Part shown: piece by piece, positions 7,420 through 15,698 of the stretch | Layout: every line of letters begins with the position of its first letter | Position numbering within the stretch: position 1 is the stretch's first letter | NCBI RefSeq assembly: GCF_014205635.1 | Contig: NZ_JACIIV010000025.1 | Coordinates: 1-52,057 of the forward strand | Source: Polymorphobacter multimanifer | Lineage (GTDB): Bacteria; Pseudomonadota; Alphaproteobacteria; Sphingomonadales; Sphingomonadaceae | DNA length: 52,057 nucleotides | Direction: 5' to 3' | Program-made: the position numbers and the translations under genes | Notes under the pieces: model-generated | The model's input: only the letters and a program-made list of their open reading frames with translations | What the model was told of the DNA's origin: nothing | Database searches by the model: none

Positions 7420-9882
7420 ATGGCCGAAAAACCTCTTGTCCTGATCACGGGTGCCGCCGGCAACATCGGCCGCACGCTCGCGAAAGCGCTCCGGAAACAC
7501 TATGCCGTTGTCGGCATCGACATGTCGGCAGGCGATACCGACTTTCCTGTCATCGAAGCCGATCTCGGCGACGAAAGGAGCGTGGCCGAAGCCCTTGACC
7601 TGATCGGAGCCGAGCACGGCCGCCACATCGCGAGCGTGGTCCATCTTGCTGCCTTCTTCGATTTCAGCGGCGAGGACAAACCCGAGTACAACGCGGTCAA
7701 TGTCGACGGCAGTCGCAACCTCATCCGAGGCTTGCAGGCGTTCGAGGTCGAACAATTCGTCTATTCGGGCACCATGCTCGTCCATGCGCCGGGCCGACCA
7801 GGCGAGCGGATCGATGAAAGCCGTCCCATCGCACCCGGCTGGGCCTATCCGAAATCAAAGGCCAAAGCCGAGCAGGCGATCAGCGAGGATCGCGGCGACA
7901 TTCCCGTCGTCTTCCTCCACCTCGCCGGCCTCTACGACGAGCGCACGTCCGTGCCGACTTTCGCCAACCAGATCGCGCGCATCTACGAACGGGATTTCCA
8001 GAGCCATCTCTATTCCGGCGATACCGAAGCCGGACAGGCGATGGTCCACCGCGCAGACATGATCGACGCCTTCGTCCGCACCATCGACCGGCGCGGCCGC
8101 CTGCCCGACGAGACCGTCATCCTGATCGGCGAGCCCGACACGATCGGCTATGACGACCTGCAGGATCGGATCGGCCGCCTCGTCCATGGTGAAGGCTGGG
8201 CCACAGTGCGCGTGCCTGCCGCGGTGGCAGGCGCCGGCGCCTGGGTGCAGGACAAGGCCGAGCCGGTCATCCCCGATGCCATCGACCAGGGCGAGCGGCC
8301 CTTCATCCAGCCGTTCATGACACAGATGGCGAGCGATCATTACGCGCTCGATATCGGCCGCGCCCGCGCACTTCTCGGTTGGGAGCCGAGGCGCGCCCTC
8401 GCCGACGAACTGCCCGCCATCGTGGCCGCGCTGAAGGATGATCCCGCCGGCTGGTACGAGGCCAACCGCGTTCCGCCGCCGGCTTTTGTGTCCGATGCCG
8501 AAGCAGTCGGCGAAAACCCCGAGGCCCTGCGCGCGCGCCATGAACAATGGCGCCGCGAAGCGCATGGCGAAACGCGCTGGGCGCACTTCGTCAATATCGC
8601 GCTCGGTTGCTGGATCATCGTCCAGCCCATGATCGTGCAGGTCGAGGAGCCCGGGCTTTTCTGGTCCGAGGCAGCACTCGGCGCAGCACTGGTCGTGTTC
8701 GCCACCCTGTCGCTGTCGTGGCGGCTGGCGTGGGCGCGCTGGGCCAGTGCAGCGGTCGCCGCCGGCATCATGGCAGTCCCGTTCCTGTTCTGGACAGCCA
8801 ACCCCGCCGCCTTCCTGTCCGACACGCTCGTCGGCGCCCTGGCCTTCGGCCTCGCGGTCGGCACGCGGCCCGAGCCGGGAACCGCCGCCATCGCTGCAAT
8901 GACCGGGCCGGACATTCCGCCTGGCTGGAGCTACAATCCGTCGAGCATGGCACAGCGGCTCCCGATCATCTTCCTCGCACTCATCGGCCTGCTCGTGGCG
9001 CGCTACCTTACCGCTTATCAGCTCGGCCATATCGACCGCGTCTGGGATCCGTTCTTCCCCGGCCTGCCCGATGATCCCGCCAGGAACGGGACGGAAGCGG
9101 TGATCACATCGTCGGTCTCCCGCGCCTTTCCGGTCCCCGATGCAGCGCTCGGCGGCTATGTCTATGCGCTCGAGATCGTCACCGGCATCATCGGATCACG
9201 CGCGCGTTGGCGCACCATGCCCTGGCTGGTCTTCCTGTTCGGCCTGATGATCGCGCCGCTCGGCGTCGTCTCGATCCTGTTCGTCATCATCCAGCCGATC
9301 ACCATCGGCACCTGGGCAGCGCTCACGCTGGTCGGTGCGGCAGCGATGCTGATCCAGATCCCCTATTCGCTCGACGAGCTGCTCGCGACGGTCCAGTTCG
9401 TGCGCCGACGCGCAAGGGCCGGCCGGCCATGGCTTCGCGTCTTCCTGTTCGGCGACACCGACGAGGGCCAGCGCGAGGAGCGCCGCGACGAGTTCGAACG
9501 GGGCCCCGTTGCAGTGCTGCGCGATATGGTGTCCGGCGGCGTCAACCTGCCGTGGAACCTCGCGCTGGCCGGCGTGATGGCAGCATCGCTTCTGTTCACC
9601 CGGCTGACCTTCGGTGCAGAGGGCGCCATGGCCGATGCCGATCACGTCATCGGCTTCCTGGCGTTGACGATCGTCTCGCTCGCGTCCGCCGAAGTCGCAC
9701 GGCCGCTGCGCTTCTGCCTCGTTCCGCTGGGGGCCGCCCTGCTGGTCACCCCCTTCATGCTTGGTGCCGGCACGGCGCATGCCATCGCAAGCTGCGCCAT
9801 CGGCGTCGCGCTGATCGCCCTGAGCATCCGGCGCGGCCAGGTCCGGGAACATTACGGCAGCTGGAACCGCCTCCTCGTCTGA
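7420..9882 (+). CDS. Fusion of NAD-dependent epimerase/SDR domain with a multi-pass membrane domain
   Basis: An 820-residue protein. Residues 1-340 form an extended SDR: GAAGNIG (11-17), the catalytic Ser in VYSGTM, and YPKSK as the YxxxK pair. From about 385 onward the protein is a membrane domain with roughly ten hydrophobic segments. Its first part (WAHFVNIALGCWIIVQP and following) resembles SPW-repeat proteins. A later part (AVITSSVSRAFPVPDAALGG and the membrane segments after it) resembles the vitamin K epoxide reductase fold but lacks the redox cysteines expected there. I take ATG 7420; a TTG at 7351 is also in frame. It follows the PRISE gene with a 136-base gap. The linkage suggests a membrane-bound oxidoreductase on a lipid-soluble substrate, which is inference; the catalytic role of the membrane half is unknown. 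Confidence 0.78.
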   Translation: MAEKPLVLITGAAGNIGRTLAKALRKHYAVVGIDMSAGDTDFPVIEADLGDERSVAEALDLIGAEHGRHIASVVHLAAFFDFSGEDKPEYNAVNVDGSRNLIRGLQAFEVEQFVYSGTMLVHAPGRPGERIDESRPIAPGWAYPKSKAKAEQAISEDRGDIPVVFLHLAGLYDERTSVPTFANQIARIYERDFQSHLYSGDTEAGQAMVHRADMIDAFVRTIDRRGRLPDETVILIGEPDTIGYDDLQDRIGRLVHGEGWATVRVPAAVAGAGAWVQDKAEPVIPDAIDQGERPFIQPFMTQMASDHYALDIGRARALLGWEPRRALADELPAIVAALKDDPAGWYEANRVPPPAFVSDAEAVGENPEALRARHEQWRREAHGETRWAHFVNIALGCWIIVQPMIVQVEEPGLFWSEAALGAALVVFATLSLSWRLAWARWASAAVAAGIMAVPFLFWTANPAAFLSDTLVGALAFGLAVGTRPEPGTAAIAAMTGPDIPPGWSYNPSSMAQRLPIIFLALIGLLVARYLTAYQLGHIDRVWDPFFPGLPDDPARNGTEAVITSSVSRAFPVPDAALGGYVYALEIVTGIIGSRARWRTMPWLVFLFGLMIAPLGVVSILFVIIQPITIGTWAALTLVGAAAMLIQIPYSLDELLATVQFVRRRARAGRPWLRVFLFGDTDEGQREERRDEFERGPVAVLRDMVSGGVNLPWNLALAGVMAASLLFTRLTFGAEGAMADADHVIGFLALTIVSLASAEVARPLRFCLVPLGAALLVTPFMLGAGTAHAIASCAIGVALIALSIRRGQVREHYGSWNRLLV

Positions 9883-9922
9883 TCGGCGTCAGTCGCCTCG
9901 GCGTCCTCCAGCGCCCTGGTAT

Positions 9923-10381
9923 TCAGCCCTCGCCCGGCAGCCCGTTCGTCTGGCGCAGCGCCTCGCCGAGCGCCAGCGCCACAGCCGTGGCAAGGTTCAT
10001 CGAGCGCACTTCCGGCCGGATCGGCAAGCGCACTCGCTGGTCGCATCCGGCGGCAACATCGGCCGGCACGCCCGCACTCTCCTTGCCGAACAGCAACACA
10101 TCATCGGCATCGAAGCCGAAGTCATACGCCGAGTGCGTGGCCTTCGTCGTGAACAGCACCAGCCGCCGCGCGCCGATCGCCGTCCGGAAGGCGTCGAAGC
10201 CGTCATGGCGGGCAATCACCACATGGTCGATATAGTCCATCGCCGTCCGCCGCACCCGCCGGTCATCCCATGCAAAGCCCAGCGGCTCGATCAGGTCGAC
10301 AGCAGCACCCAGGCACGCGCCGAGCCGCAGCACCGCCCCGACATTTCCGGCAATCTCGGGTTCGAACAGGGCAACGCGCAT
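9923..10381 (-). CDS. trmL: tRNA (cytidine(34)-2'-O)-methyltransferase
   Basis: A 152-residue SPOUT-class methyltransferase of the TrmL family, which methylates the ribose of the wobble nucleotide in certain tRNA-Leu species using S-adenosylmethionine. The N-terminus MRVALFEPEIAGNVGAVLRL matches the family start (E. coli begins with a similar LYEPEIPPNTG pattern). Motif 2 is FGKESAGVP and motif 3, at the trefoil knot, is SMNLATAVALAL. Length is that of a minimal single-domain SPOUT protein. I start at the ATG at 10381; an in-frame ATG eight codons upstream is possible. It is convergent with the SDR fusion gene and divergent from the pucC-like gene. Confidence 0.9.
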   Translation of the reverse strand: MRVALFEPEIAGNVGAVLRLGACLGAAVDLIEPLGFAWDDRRVRRTAMDYIDHVVIARHDGFDAFRTAIGARRLVLFTTKATHSAYDFGFDADDVLLFGKESAGVPADVAAGCDQRVRLPIRPEVRSMNLATAVALALGEALRQTNGLPGEG

Positions 10382-10501
10382 CACCGCTGCTTGGCGGCCG
10401 CGCATCAATTGCACAAGGCCCCCGGCGAAGCGCCAACCGCCCTTGCCTATACGCCATCGCATCCGATAGGCGTGGCAGAGCGTCGCAGGGGGAGCACCGG
10501 C

Positions 10502-11890
10502 TTGAGCCGAATCGATCGCACTTTGAACGGAATCTGGAACCGCTGGGGCACCCGCGTGCTGCCCTTCGCCGATGTCGCCAGCCCCGATCTGCCCTTGTCG
10601 CGGCTTTTGCGGCTGTCGCTCATCCAAGTGTCGGTCGGCATGTCGCTCACCCTGCTCGTCGGCACGCTCAACCGGGTGATGATCGTCGAGCTCGACGTCC
10701 CCTCCACCATCGTCGGCGTCATGCTGGCGCTGCCGCTGCTCTTCGCCCCCTTCCGCGCCCTCATCGGCTTCCGGTCGGACACCCACCGCTCCGCACTCGG
10801 CTGGCGGCGAGTGCCGTTCATCTACCGCGGCACCATGATCCAGTTCGGCGGCCTCGCCATCATGCCCTTCGCGCTGCTCGTGCTCGCCAAATCATTGAAC
10901 GCCGCCCTCGCCCCCGATTGGGTCGGCCAGATGGCCGCCGCCATCGCCATCCTGCTCGTGGGCGCCGGCATCCACATCACCCAGACCGTCGGCCTCGCCC
11001 TCGCCACCGACCTCGCCCCCGAGCACCAGCAGGCCAATGTCGTCGGCCTCATGTACGTCAGCCTGCTCATGGGCTCGATCGTCTCCGCACTGGCTTTCGG
11101 GGCATTCCTTGTCGATTTCTCGCCCGGCCGGCTCATCCAGGTCATCCAGGCCTCGGCGGTCATCACCGTTCTCCTCAACTTCATCGCCACATGGAAGCAG
11201 GAAGCCCGACGCCCCGCCCGCCTGCTCACGACGCCCCTCCCGCCACCCCCAACCTTCAAGGCAAGCTGGAACAGTTTCATCGCGCAGAACCAGGCGCTCC
11301 GCCGGCTCGTCGCCGTCGGCCTCGGCACGCTCGCCTTCACCATGGAGGATATCCTGCTCGAGCCCTATGGCGGGCAGGTGCTCGGGCTGGGGGTCGGCGC
11401 CACCACCAAGCTCACCGCCACCTTTGCCGGCGGCAGCCTCGTCGGCTTCGCCATGGCCTCGCAACTGCTCAGCCGCGGCGGCGATCCCTTTCGCATGGCG
11501 AGTGCCGGCGCACTCATCGGCCTGCCGGCCTTTGTCATGGTCATGGCGTCGGCTCCCATGCAGGCGCCGCAGATGTTCAACATCGGTGTGCTGCTCATCG
11601 GGCTCGGTGCGGGCCTGTTCGGCCATGGCACCCTCACCGCCACCATGAACAACGCCCCTCCCGAGCAGGCCGGCATGGCACTCGGCGCCTGGGGGGCGGT
11701 GCAGGCGACGGCAGCGGGCGCAGGCGCAGCACTCGGCGGCGGCCTGCGCGATCTCGGCTCCGGCCTCGGCTTCACCGGCCCCTGGCCGCGCGTCGCCGAT
11801 GGCTACATGCTCGTCTACGGCCTCGAAGTGCTGCTGCTCGTCATCACGCTCCTCGCCATGCTCCCCCTCATCCGCCGCAAGCCCGGCTGA
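10502..11890 (+). CDS. pucC: PucC-type BCD-family light-harvesting complex assembly protein
   Basis: A 462-residue membrane protein of the BCD (bacteriochlorophyll delivery) branch of the major facilitator superfamily. PucC, LhaA and Bch2 of this branch are needed to insert bacteriochlorophyll into light-harvesting complexes. I place the start at a TTG (10502) because AGGGGGAG lies eight bases upstream. The conserved first loop PLLFAPFRALIGFRSD (about residues 78-93), the GWRRVPFIYRG segment and the later FTMEDILLEPYGGQVLGL are diagnostic of BCD proteins. About twelve membrane helices are apparent. It lies convergent with pucBA, whose products it is expected to assemble. Distinguishing PucC from LhaA needs a tree; the pucBA neighbourhood favours PucC. 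Confidence 0.88.
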   Translation: MSRIDRTLNGIWNRWGTRVLPFADVASPDLPLSRLLRLSLIQVSVGMSLTLLVGTLNRVMIVELDVPSTIVGVMLALPLLFAPFRALIGFRSDTHRSALGWRRVPFIYRGTMIQFGGLAIMPFALLVLAKSLNAALAPDWVGQMAAAIAILLVGAGIHITQTVGLALATDLAPEHQQANVVGLMYVSLLMGSIVSALAFGAFLVDFSPGRLIQVIQASAVITVLLNFIATWKQEARRPARLLTTPLPPPPTFKASWNSFIAQNQALRRLVAVGLGTLAFTMEDILLEPYGGQVLGLGVGATTKLTATFAGGSLVGFAMASQLLSRGGDPFRMASAGALIGLPAFVMVMASAPMQAPQMFNIGVLLIGLGAGLFGHGTLTATMNNAPPEQAGMALGAWGAVQATAAGAGAALGGGLRDLGSGLGFTGPWPRVADGYMLVYGLEVLLLVITLLAMLPLIRRKPG

Positions 11891-11900
11891 TCCACACACG

Positions 11901-11928
11901 AAAAAGCCGGGATCTTGCGATCCCGGCT
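11901..11928 (-). terminator. Rho-independent terminator of pucBA
   Basis: A perfect 10-bp stem (11905-11914 pairing with 11919-11928) with a 4-base loop. Read on the minus strand it is followed by five T residues (the complement of 11901-11905). It lies 28 bases past the pucA stop. Because pucC ends at 11890, the hairpin also separates the two convergent transcripts, although on the plus strand no T tract follows. Confidence 0.85.
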
Positions 11929-11956
11929 CATCCCGCCTGCCCGAAAGCAGAACCGA

Positions 11957-12226
11957 TTATTCCGCCGGAGCAGCGTCCGCAGGAGCAGCTTCAGCCGGAA
12001 CGGCTTCAGCTTCCGCCGCAGGAGCGGTTTCTTCGGCAGCCGGAGCAGCTTCCATGGCAGCCGGAGCTGCCGTTTCAGCCGCAGCACCCTGCCAATAGCC
12101 GGCGAACCAGGTGGTGTTGGTCAGGATCGCGGCATGCACGATCAGCGCCGTCGCCACCAGCGCCAGGAAGAACAGCGGGATCGCCACTGTCGGGCTCACA
12201 TAAAGAAAAAGACGACCTTCATTCAT
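11957..12226 (-). CDS. pucA: Light-harvesting complex 2 alpha subunit with long Ala/Pro/Glu tail
   Basis: An 89-residue antenna polypeptide, one membrane helix. It aligns without gaps to LH2 alpha chains such as that of Rhodoblastus (Rps.) acidophilus. Met1 is the B800 ligand in that protein, His31 ligates B850, and Tyr44-Trp45 (in WFAGYWQG) are the residues that hydrogen-bond the B850 acetyl groups in B800-850 complexes. The TNTTWFA segment marks LH2 rather than LH1. From about residue 48 it continues in a 42-residue Ala/Pro/Glu-rich tail, whereas typical LH2 alpha chains end at 53-60 residues. GGGGGA precedes the start, and the gene lies 13 bases after pucB. Confidence 0.9.
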   Translation of the reverse strand: MNEGRLFLYVSPTVAIPLFFLALVATALIVHAAILTNTTWFAGYWQGAAAETAAPAAMEAAPAAEETAPAAEAEAVPAEAAPADAAPAE

Positions 12227-12239
12227 GGTACAATCCCCC

Positions 12240-12389
12240 TTACTGGAGCCAAGGCGTCAGAATGTACGCCAGGATATGGGCGAACACGGCGATGGCGCCA
12301 TAGATGCGGGTGCCCCACTTGAGGCCTTCATTGATTTCGATGGCTTCCTTCTCGGTAAGCCCTGTCGGGTAAACCTTTTCATCAGTCAT
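12240..12389 (-). CDS. pucB: Light-harvesting complex 2 beta subunit
   Basis: A 49-residue beta chain with the standard layout: a charged N-terminus (GLTEKEAIEINEGL), GTR, one membrane helix, and the B850-ligating His38 in AHILAYILTPWL. Arg28 in GTR corresponds to the Arg that contacts B800 in known structures. The otherwise conserved His eighteen residues before the B850 ligand is Asn20 here. An in-frame ATG 28 codons upstream exists, but the extension does not resemble any LH chain, so I start at 12389. It is the first gene of the pucBA operon, with a long leader behind a recognisable promoter. Confidence 0.9.
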   Translation of the reverse strand: MTDEKVYPTGLTEKEAIEINEGLKWGTRIYGAIAVFAHILAYILTPWLQ

Positions 12390-12564
12390 GGATGAATTCC
12401 CCTCTGTCAGTTGCGATTGCCGGGGAAAGATTGCGCAAAAGCCCGATCCTGCCCCCGATCGAAACACCGCCACGCCAGCGGTTCCCCGATCCTCGCCAGA
12501 AACCTCGTCTGCATCGCTGCCGACCGGAGCGTTAAACTGCTCCCACGCGATTCCTTGCCGTTCC

Positions 12565-12593
12565 TTTATTCATCAACTCGAGGGGTGTGTCAA
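12565..12593 (-). promoter_or_regulatory. Putative sigma70-type promoter of pucBA
   Basis: On the minus strand a consensus -35 TTGACA (12588-12593) is followed after exactly 17 bases by AATAAA (12565-12570), a four-of-six match to the -10. Transcription would begin near 12558, giving a leader of about 170 nt before pucB. I looked for TGT-N12-ACA (PpsR/CrtJ) in the region between pucB and pyrG and found none in canonical form. Mapping of the 5' end would settle it. Confidence 0.55.
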
Positions 12594-12661
12594 TTCGCCG
12601 CGTCATCAAATTGTCGCAGGCCAAGCCACGGATGAGGCGCGCTCTTTGTTGCGCTGCAGCG

Positions 12662-14290
12662 TCAGACCAGCCGGCTCTGCCGCACCGCCGCCGCCACGAA
12701 ACCCGCAAACAACGGGTGCGGATCAAATGGCTTGGACTTCAGCTCGGGGTGGAACTGCACGCCAACGAACCACGGATGCTCCGGCCGCTCGACGATCTCG
12801 GGAAGCAGCCCATCCGGAGACATGCCGGTGAACATCAGCCCCTCCGCCTCCAGCCGGTCGCGGTAATGCACATTCACCTCATAGCGGTGGCGATGCCGCT
12901 CATGGATCGTCTCGCTGCCATACACGCTCGCCGCCAGGCTGTTGCCCGCAAGCCGCGCCGCATAGCTCCCCAGCCGCATCGTGCCGCCCAGGTTGCCGCC
13001 GGCCTCGCGCACCTGCAACCCCTCCGGGCTCATCCATTCGGTGATCATCCCCACCACCGGCTCCTGCGTCGGCCCGAATTCGGTGGTGGAGGCGCCCGCC
13101 ACCCCGGCCTGGTTGCGCGCCGCCTCGATGCACGCCATCTGCATGCCGAGGCAGATCCCGAAGAACGGCACGCCATGCTCGCGCGCAAAGCGCACACAGG
13201 CGATCTTCCCCTCGCTGCCGCGCTCGCCGAAGCCGCCCGGCACCAATATGCCGTGCATCGGCTCCAGCCGCGGCATTGCATCGTCGCCCTCGAATTCTTC
13301 GGCATCGAGCCAGCGGACATTCACCTTCACCCGGTTGGCGATCCCGCCATGCACCAGCGCCTCGGTCAACGACTTGTAGGCATCCTTCATGCCGGTATAT
13401 TTGCCCACCACGCCGATCGTCACCTCGCCCTCGGGCGTGGCAAGTGCCTCCGAAATCGCGTCCCAGCGGCTCAGGTCGGGTGCGGGCGCATCGGTGATGC
13501 CGAAGGCCTTGAGAACCTCCTCGTCGAGCCCCTCGCCATGATATTGCAGCGGCACATCATAAATGCTCGGCGCATCGAGGGCGGCGATCACCGCCTTGCG
13601 ATCGACATTGCAGAAAAGCGCTATCTTCGCCCGGTCCGATTCCGGCAGCGGGTGCTCGGATCGGCACACCAGCACATCGGGCTGGATGCCGATGCCGCGC
13701 AGCTCGGCCACGCTGTGCTGGGTCGGCTTGGTCTTCAGCTCGCCTGCCGCCGCCAGATACGGCACCAGCGTGCAATGGATATAAACGGCATTGGCCTTGC
13801 CGACATCGATCGAAAGCTGGCGGATCGCCTCCAGGAACGGCAGCCCCTCGATATCGCCCACCGTGCCGCCGATCTCGCACAGCACGAAGTCCAGCCCCTC
13901 CGTCTCGGCCCGCGCGAAGGTCTTGATCGCATCGGTCACATGCGGGATCACCTGCACCGTCGCGCCCAAAAAGTCGCCGCGCCGCTCCTTGGCGATGATG
14001 TCCCGGTAAACGCGCCCCGAGGTGATGTTGTCGGTCTGCCGGCTCGGCACGCCGGTGAACCGCTCGTAATGCCCCAGATCGAGGTCGGTCTCGGCGCCGT
14101 CATCGGTCACATACACCTCGCCGTGCTGATAGGGGCTCATCGTCCCCGGATCGACATTGAGATAGGGATCGAACTTGCGCACGCGCACGCTGTAGCCACG
14201 CGCCTGCAGCAAAGCCGCGAGGCTCGCAGCCATGAGACCCTTGCCGAGCGACGAAACCACGCCACCGGTGATGAAGATAAACCGTGTCAT
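12662..14290 (-). CDS. pyrG: CTP synthase (glutamine-hydrolysing)
   Basis: A 542-residue enzyme that converts UTP to CTP using ATP and glutamine, the final step of pyrimidine nucleotide synthesis. The N-terminal synthetase domain begins [16 protein letters not shown] (P-loop) and continues with [20 protein letters not shown], the invariant family block. [11 protein letters not shown] is the Mg/ATP site. The C-terminal glutamine amidotransferase domain has the nucleophile Cys in [11 protein letters not shown] and the His/Glu pair in VQFHPE near the end. Length equals that of the family. It is transcribed toward pucBA with about 70 bases between its stop and their promoter. Confidence 0.98.
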   Translation of the reverse strand: MTRFIFITGGVVSSLGKGLMAASLAALLQARGYSVRVRKFDPYLNVDPGTMSPYQHGEVYVTDDGAETDLDLGHYERFTGVPSRQTDNITSGRVYRDIIAKERRGDFLGATVQVIPHVTDAIKTFARAETEGLDFVLCEIGGTVGDIEGLPFLEAIRQLSIDVGKANAVYIHCTLVPYLAAAGELKTKPTQHSVAELRGIGIQPDVLVCRSEHPLPESDRAKIALFCNVDRKAVIAALDAPSIYDVPLQYHGEGLDEEVLKAFGITDAPAPDLSRWDAISEALATPEGEVTIGVVGKYTGMKDAYKSLTEALVHGGIANRVKVNVRWLDAEEFEGDDAMPRLEPMHGILVPGGFGERGSEGKIACVRFAREHGVPFFGICLGMQMACIEAARNQAGVAGASTTEFGPTQEPVVGMITEWMSPEGLQVREAGGNLGGTMRLGSYAARLAGNSLAASVYGSETIHERHRHRYEVNVHYRDRLEAEGLMFTGMSPDGLLPEIVERPEHPWFVGVQFHPELKSKPFDPHPLFAGFVAAAVRQSRLV

Positions 14291-14375
14291 GGGAGGATGG
14301 TCTTAGCGCGCCTGCCCCCGCATGCGCCAGTGCGACAACTCGATTAGCTGTGGAAAACTGCGCCTGCCGCCCGCG

Positions 14376-15665
14376 TCATTCCGTTTCGATCCGCGAATTC
14401 GCCTTGGTGTCGGGCAGGCTCCACGCCGCCACCAGCGCCACGCCGCACATCGCCGCCACATACCAGAAGAAACCGGCCTCGAGCCCGGCCGACTTGAAGC
14501 CCAATGCCACCGTCTCCGCCGTGCCGCCGAACACCGCCACCCCCACCGCATAGGGCAACCCCACGCCGAGCGCCCGGATATTGGCCGGGAACATCTCGGC
14601 CTTCACCAGCCCGGAAATCGCCGTGTAACAGCTGAGCACGCACAGCGCCGAGAACATCAGCAGCAGCCCCTCATAGGGATAGGTCGCCGTCCCCAGCGCC
14701 GTCAGCGCCGGCACGCTCAGCAAGGTGCCGCCGATCCCGAAAGTGATCAGCAGCGGCCGCCGCCCCACCCGGTCCGAAAGCGCCCCGAACACAGGCTGCA
14801 GCAGCATGTATCCGAACAGCGCCACCGTGCTCACATTGGTCGCCTCGGTCTTGCTCCAACCCGCTGAAAGCACCAGATATTTCTGCATGTATGTGGTGAA
14901 GGTGTAGAAGGCCAGGCTGCCACCCCCGGTCAGCGCCACCACCGTCAGCAGCGCCCGCGGGTGCGCCAGCAGCCGCCGCATCAGCCCCTTGCGGGCTTGC
15001 GCGTCGATCTTCTGAAAGGCCTCGGTCTCCACCAGCCCGCGCCGCAGCCAGAACACCAGCACCGCACACAGCGCGCCGATCACGAACGGCACCCGCCAGC
15101 CCCAGTCGAGCAGTTCGGCCTCGGTCAGCGTCGCCTGCATCGTCACCAGCACGCCCAGCGCCACCAGCTGCCCGCCGATCAGCGTCACATATTGAAAGCT
15201 CGCCCAGAAGCCGCGGTGCTTCGCATCGGCCACCTCGGCCATGAAAGTGGCGGACGCCCCATATTCGCCGCCCACGCTCAACCCCTGCACCAGCCGCGCC
15301 ACCAGCAGAAGTGCGGGTGCCGCCAGCCCCACCTGGTCATAGGTCGGCGCCACCGCGATCATCAGCGAACCGAAGCACATCAGGCTCACCGACAGGGTGA
15401 GTGCAGCCTTGCGCCCATGCCGGTCGGCATAAAGCCCCAGCAGCCAGCCGCCGAGCGGCCGCATCAGAAAGCCGATCGCGAAGATGATCGCGCCGTTCAG
15501 CTGCTGCGCGAGCGCATCGTCCCTGGGAAAGAAGCGCGGCGCAAAATACAGCGCAAACGCCGAATAGGCATACCAGTCATACCATTCGACAAGGTTGCCG
15601 GCGGCCCCGCCGAAAATCTGCTTGACCCGCGAAGGCCCGGCAACTGGTCCTGTGGATGCCCCCAC
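14376..15665 (-). CDS. MHS-family MFS transporter (alpha-ketoglutarate permease-like)
   Basis: A 429-residue, 12-helix transporter of the metabolite:H+ symporter (MHS) branch of the major facilitator superfamily, the group with KgtP, ProP and CitA. Family signatures are GNLVEWYDWYAYSAFALYFA in helix 1, PLGGWLLGLYADRHGRKAAL (loop 2-3) and RLVQGLSVGGEYGASATFMAE (helix 4). A second DRVGRRPLL loop follows helix 8. Substrate is probably a dicarboxylic acid or a zwitterionic compatible solute, unresolved. It separates pyrG from secG on the same strand, with 85 and 33 bases on the two sides, so it may share a transcript with them. Confidence 0.88.
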   Translation of the reverse strand: MGASTGPVAGPSRVKQIFGGAAGNLVEWYDWYAYSAFALYFAPRFFPRDDALAQQLNGAIIFAIGFLMRPLGGWLLGLYADRHGRKAALTLSVSLMCFGSLMIAVAPTYDQVGLAAPALLLVARLVQGLSVGGEYGASATFMAEVADAKHRGFWASFQYVTLIGGQLVALGVLVTMQATLTEAELLDWGWRVPFVIGALCAVLVFWLRRGLVETEAFQKIDAQARKGLMRRLLAHPRALLTVVALTGGGSLAFYTFTTYMQKYLVLSAGWSKTEATNVSTVALFGYMLLQPVFGALSDRVGRRPLLITFGIGGTLLSVPALTALGTATYPYEGLLLMFSALCVLSCYTAISGLVKAEMFPANIRALGVGLPYAVGVAVFGGTAETVALGFKSAGLEAGFFWYVAAMCGVALVAAWSLPDTKANSRIETE

Positions 15666-15698
15666 CCCGCTTCGATGCCCCCCGGACGCAGCGCCAGA

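Noticed and set aside
12390-12661. PpsR/CrtJ binding site (TGT-N12-ACA) ahead of pucBA
   Set aside because: No TGT in the region is followed at the right spacing by ACA, so repression by PpsR cannot be claimed from sequence.
12587-14347. A 586-codon plus-strand open frame
   Set aside because: Antisense to pyrG, which has every CTP synthase motif; the alternative product shows no domain.
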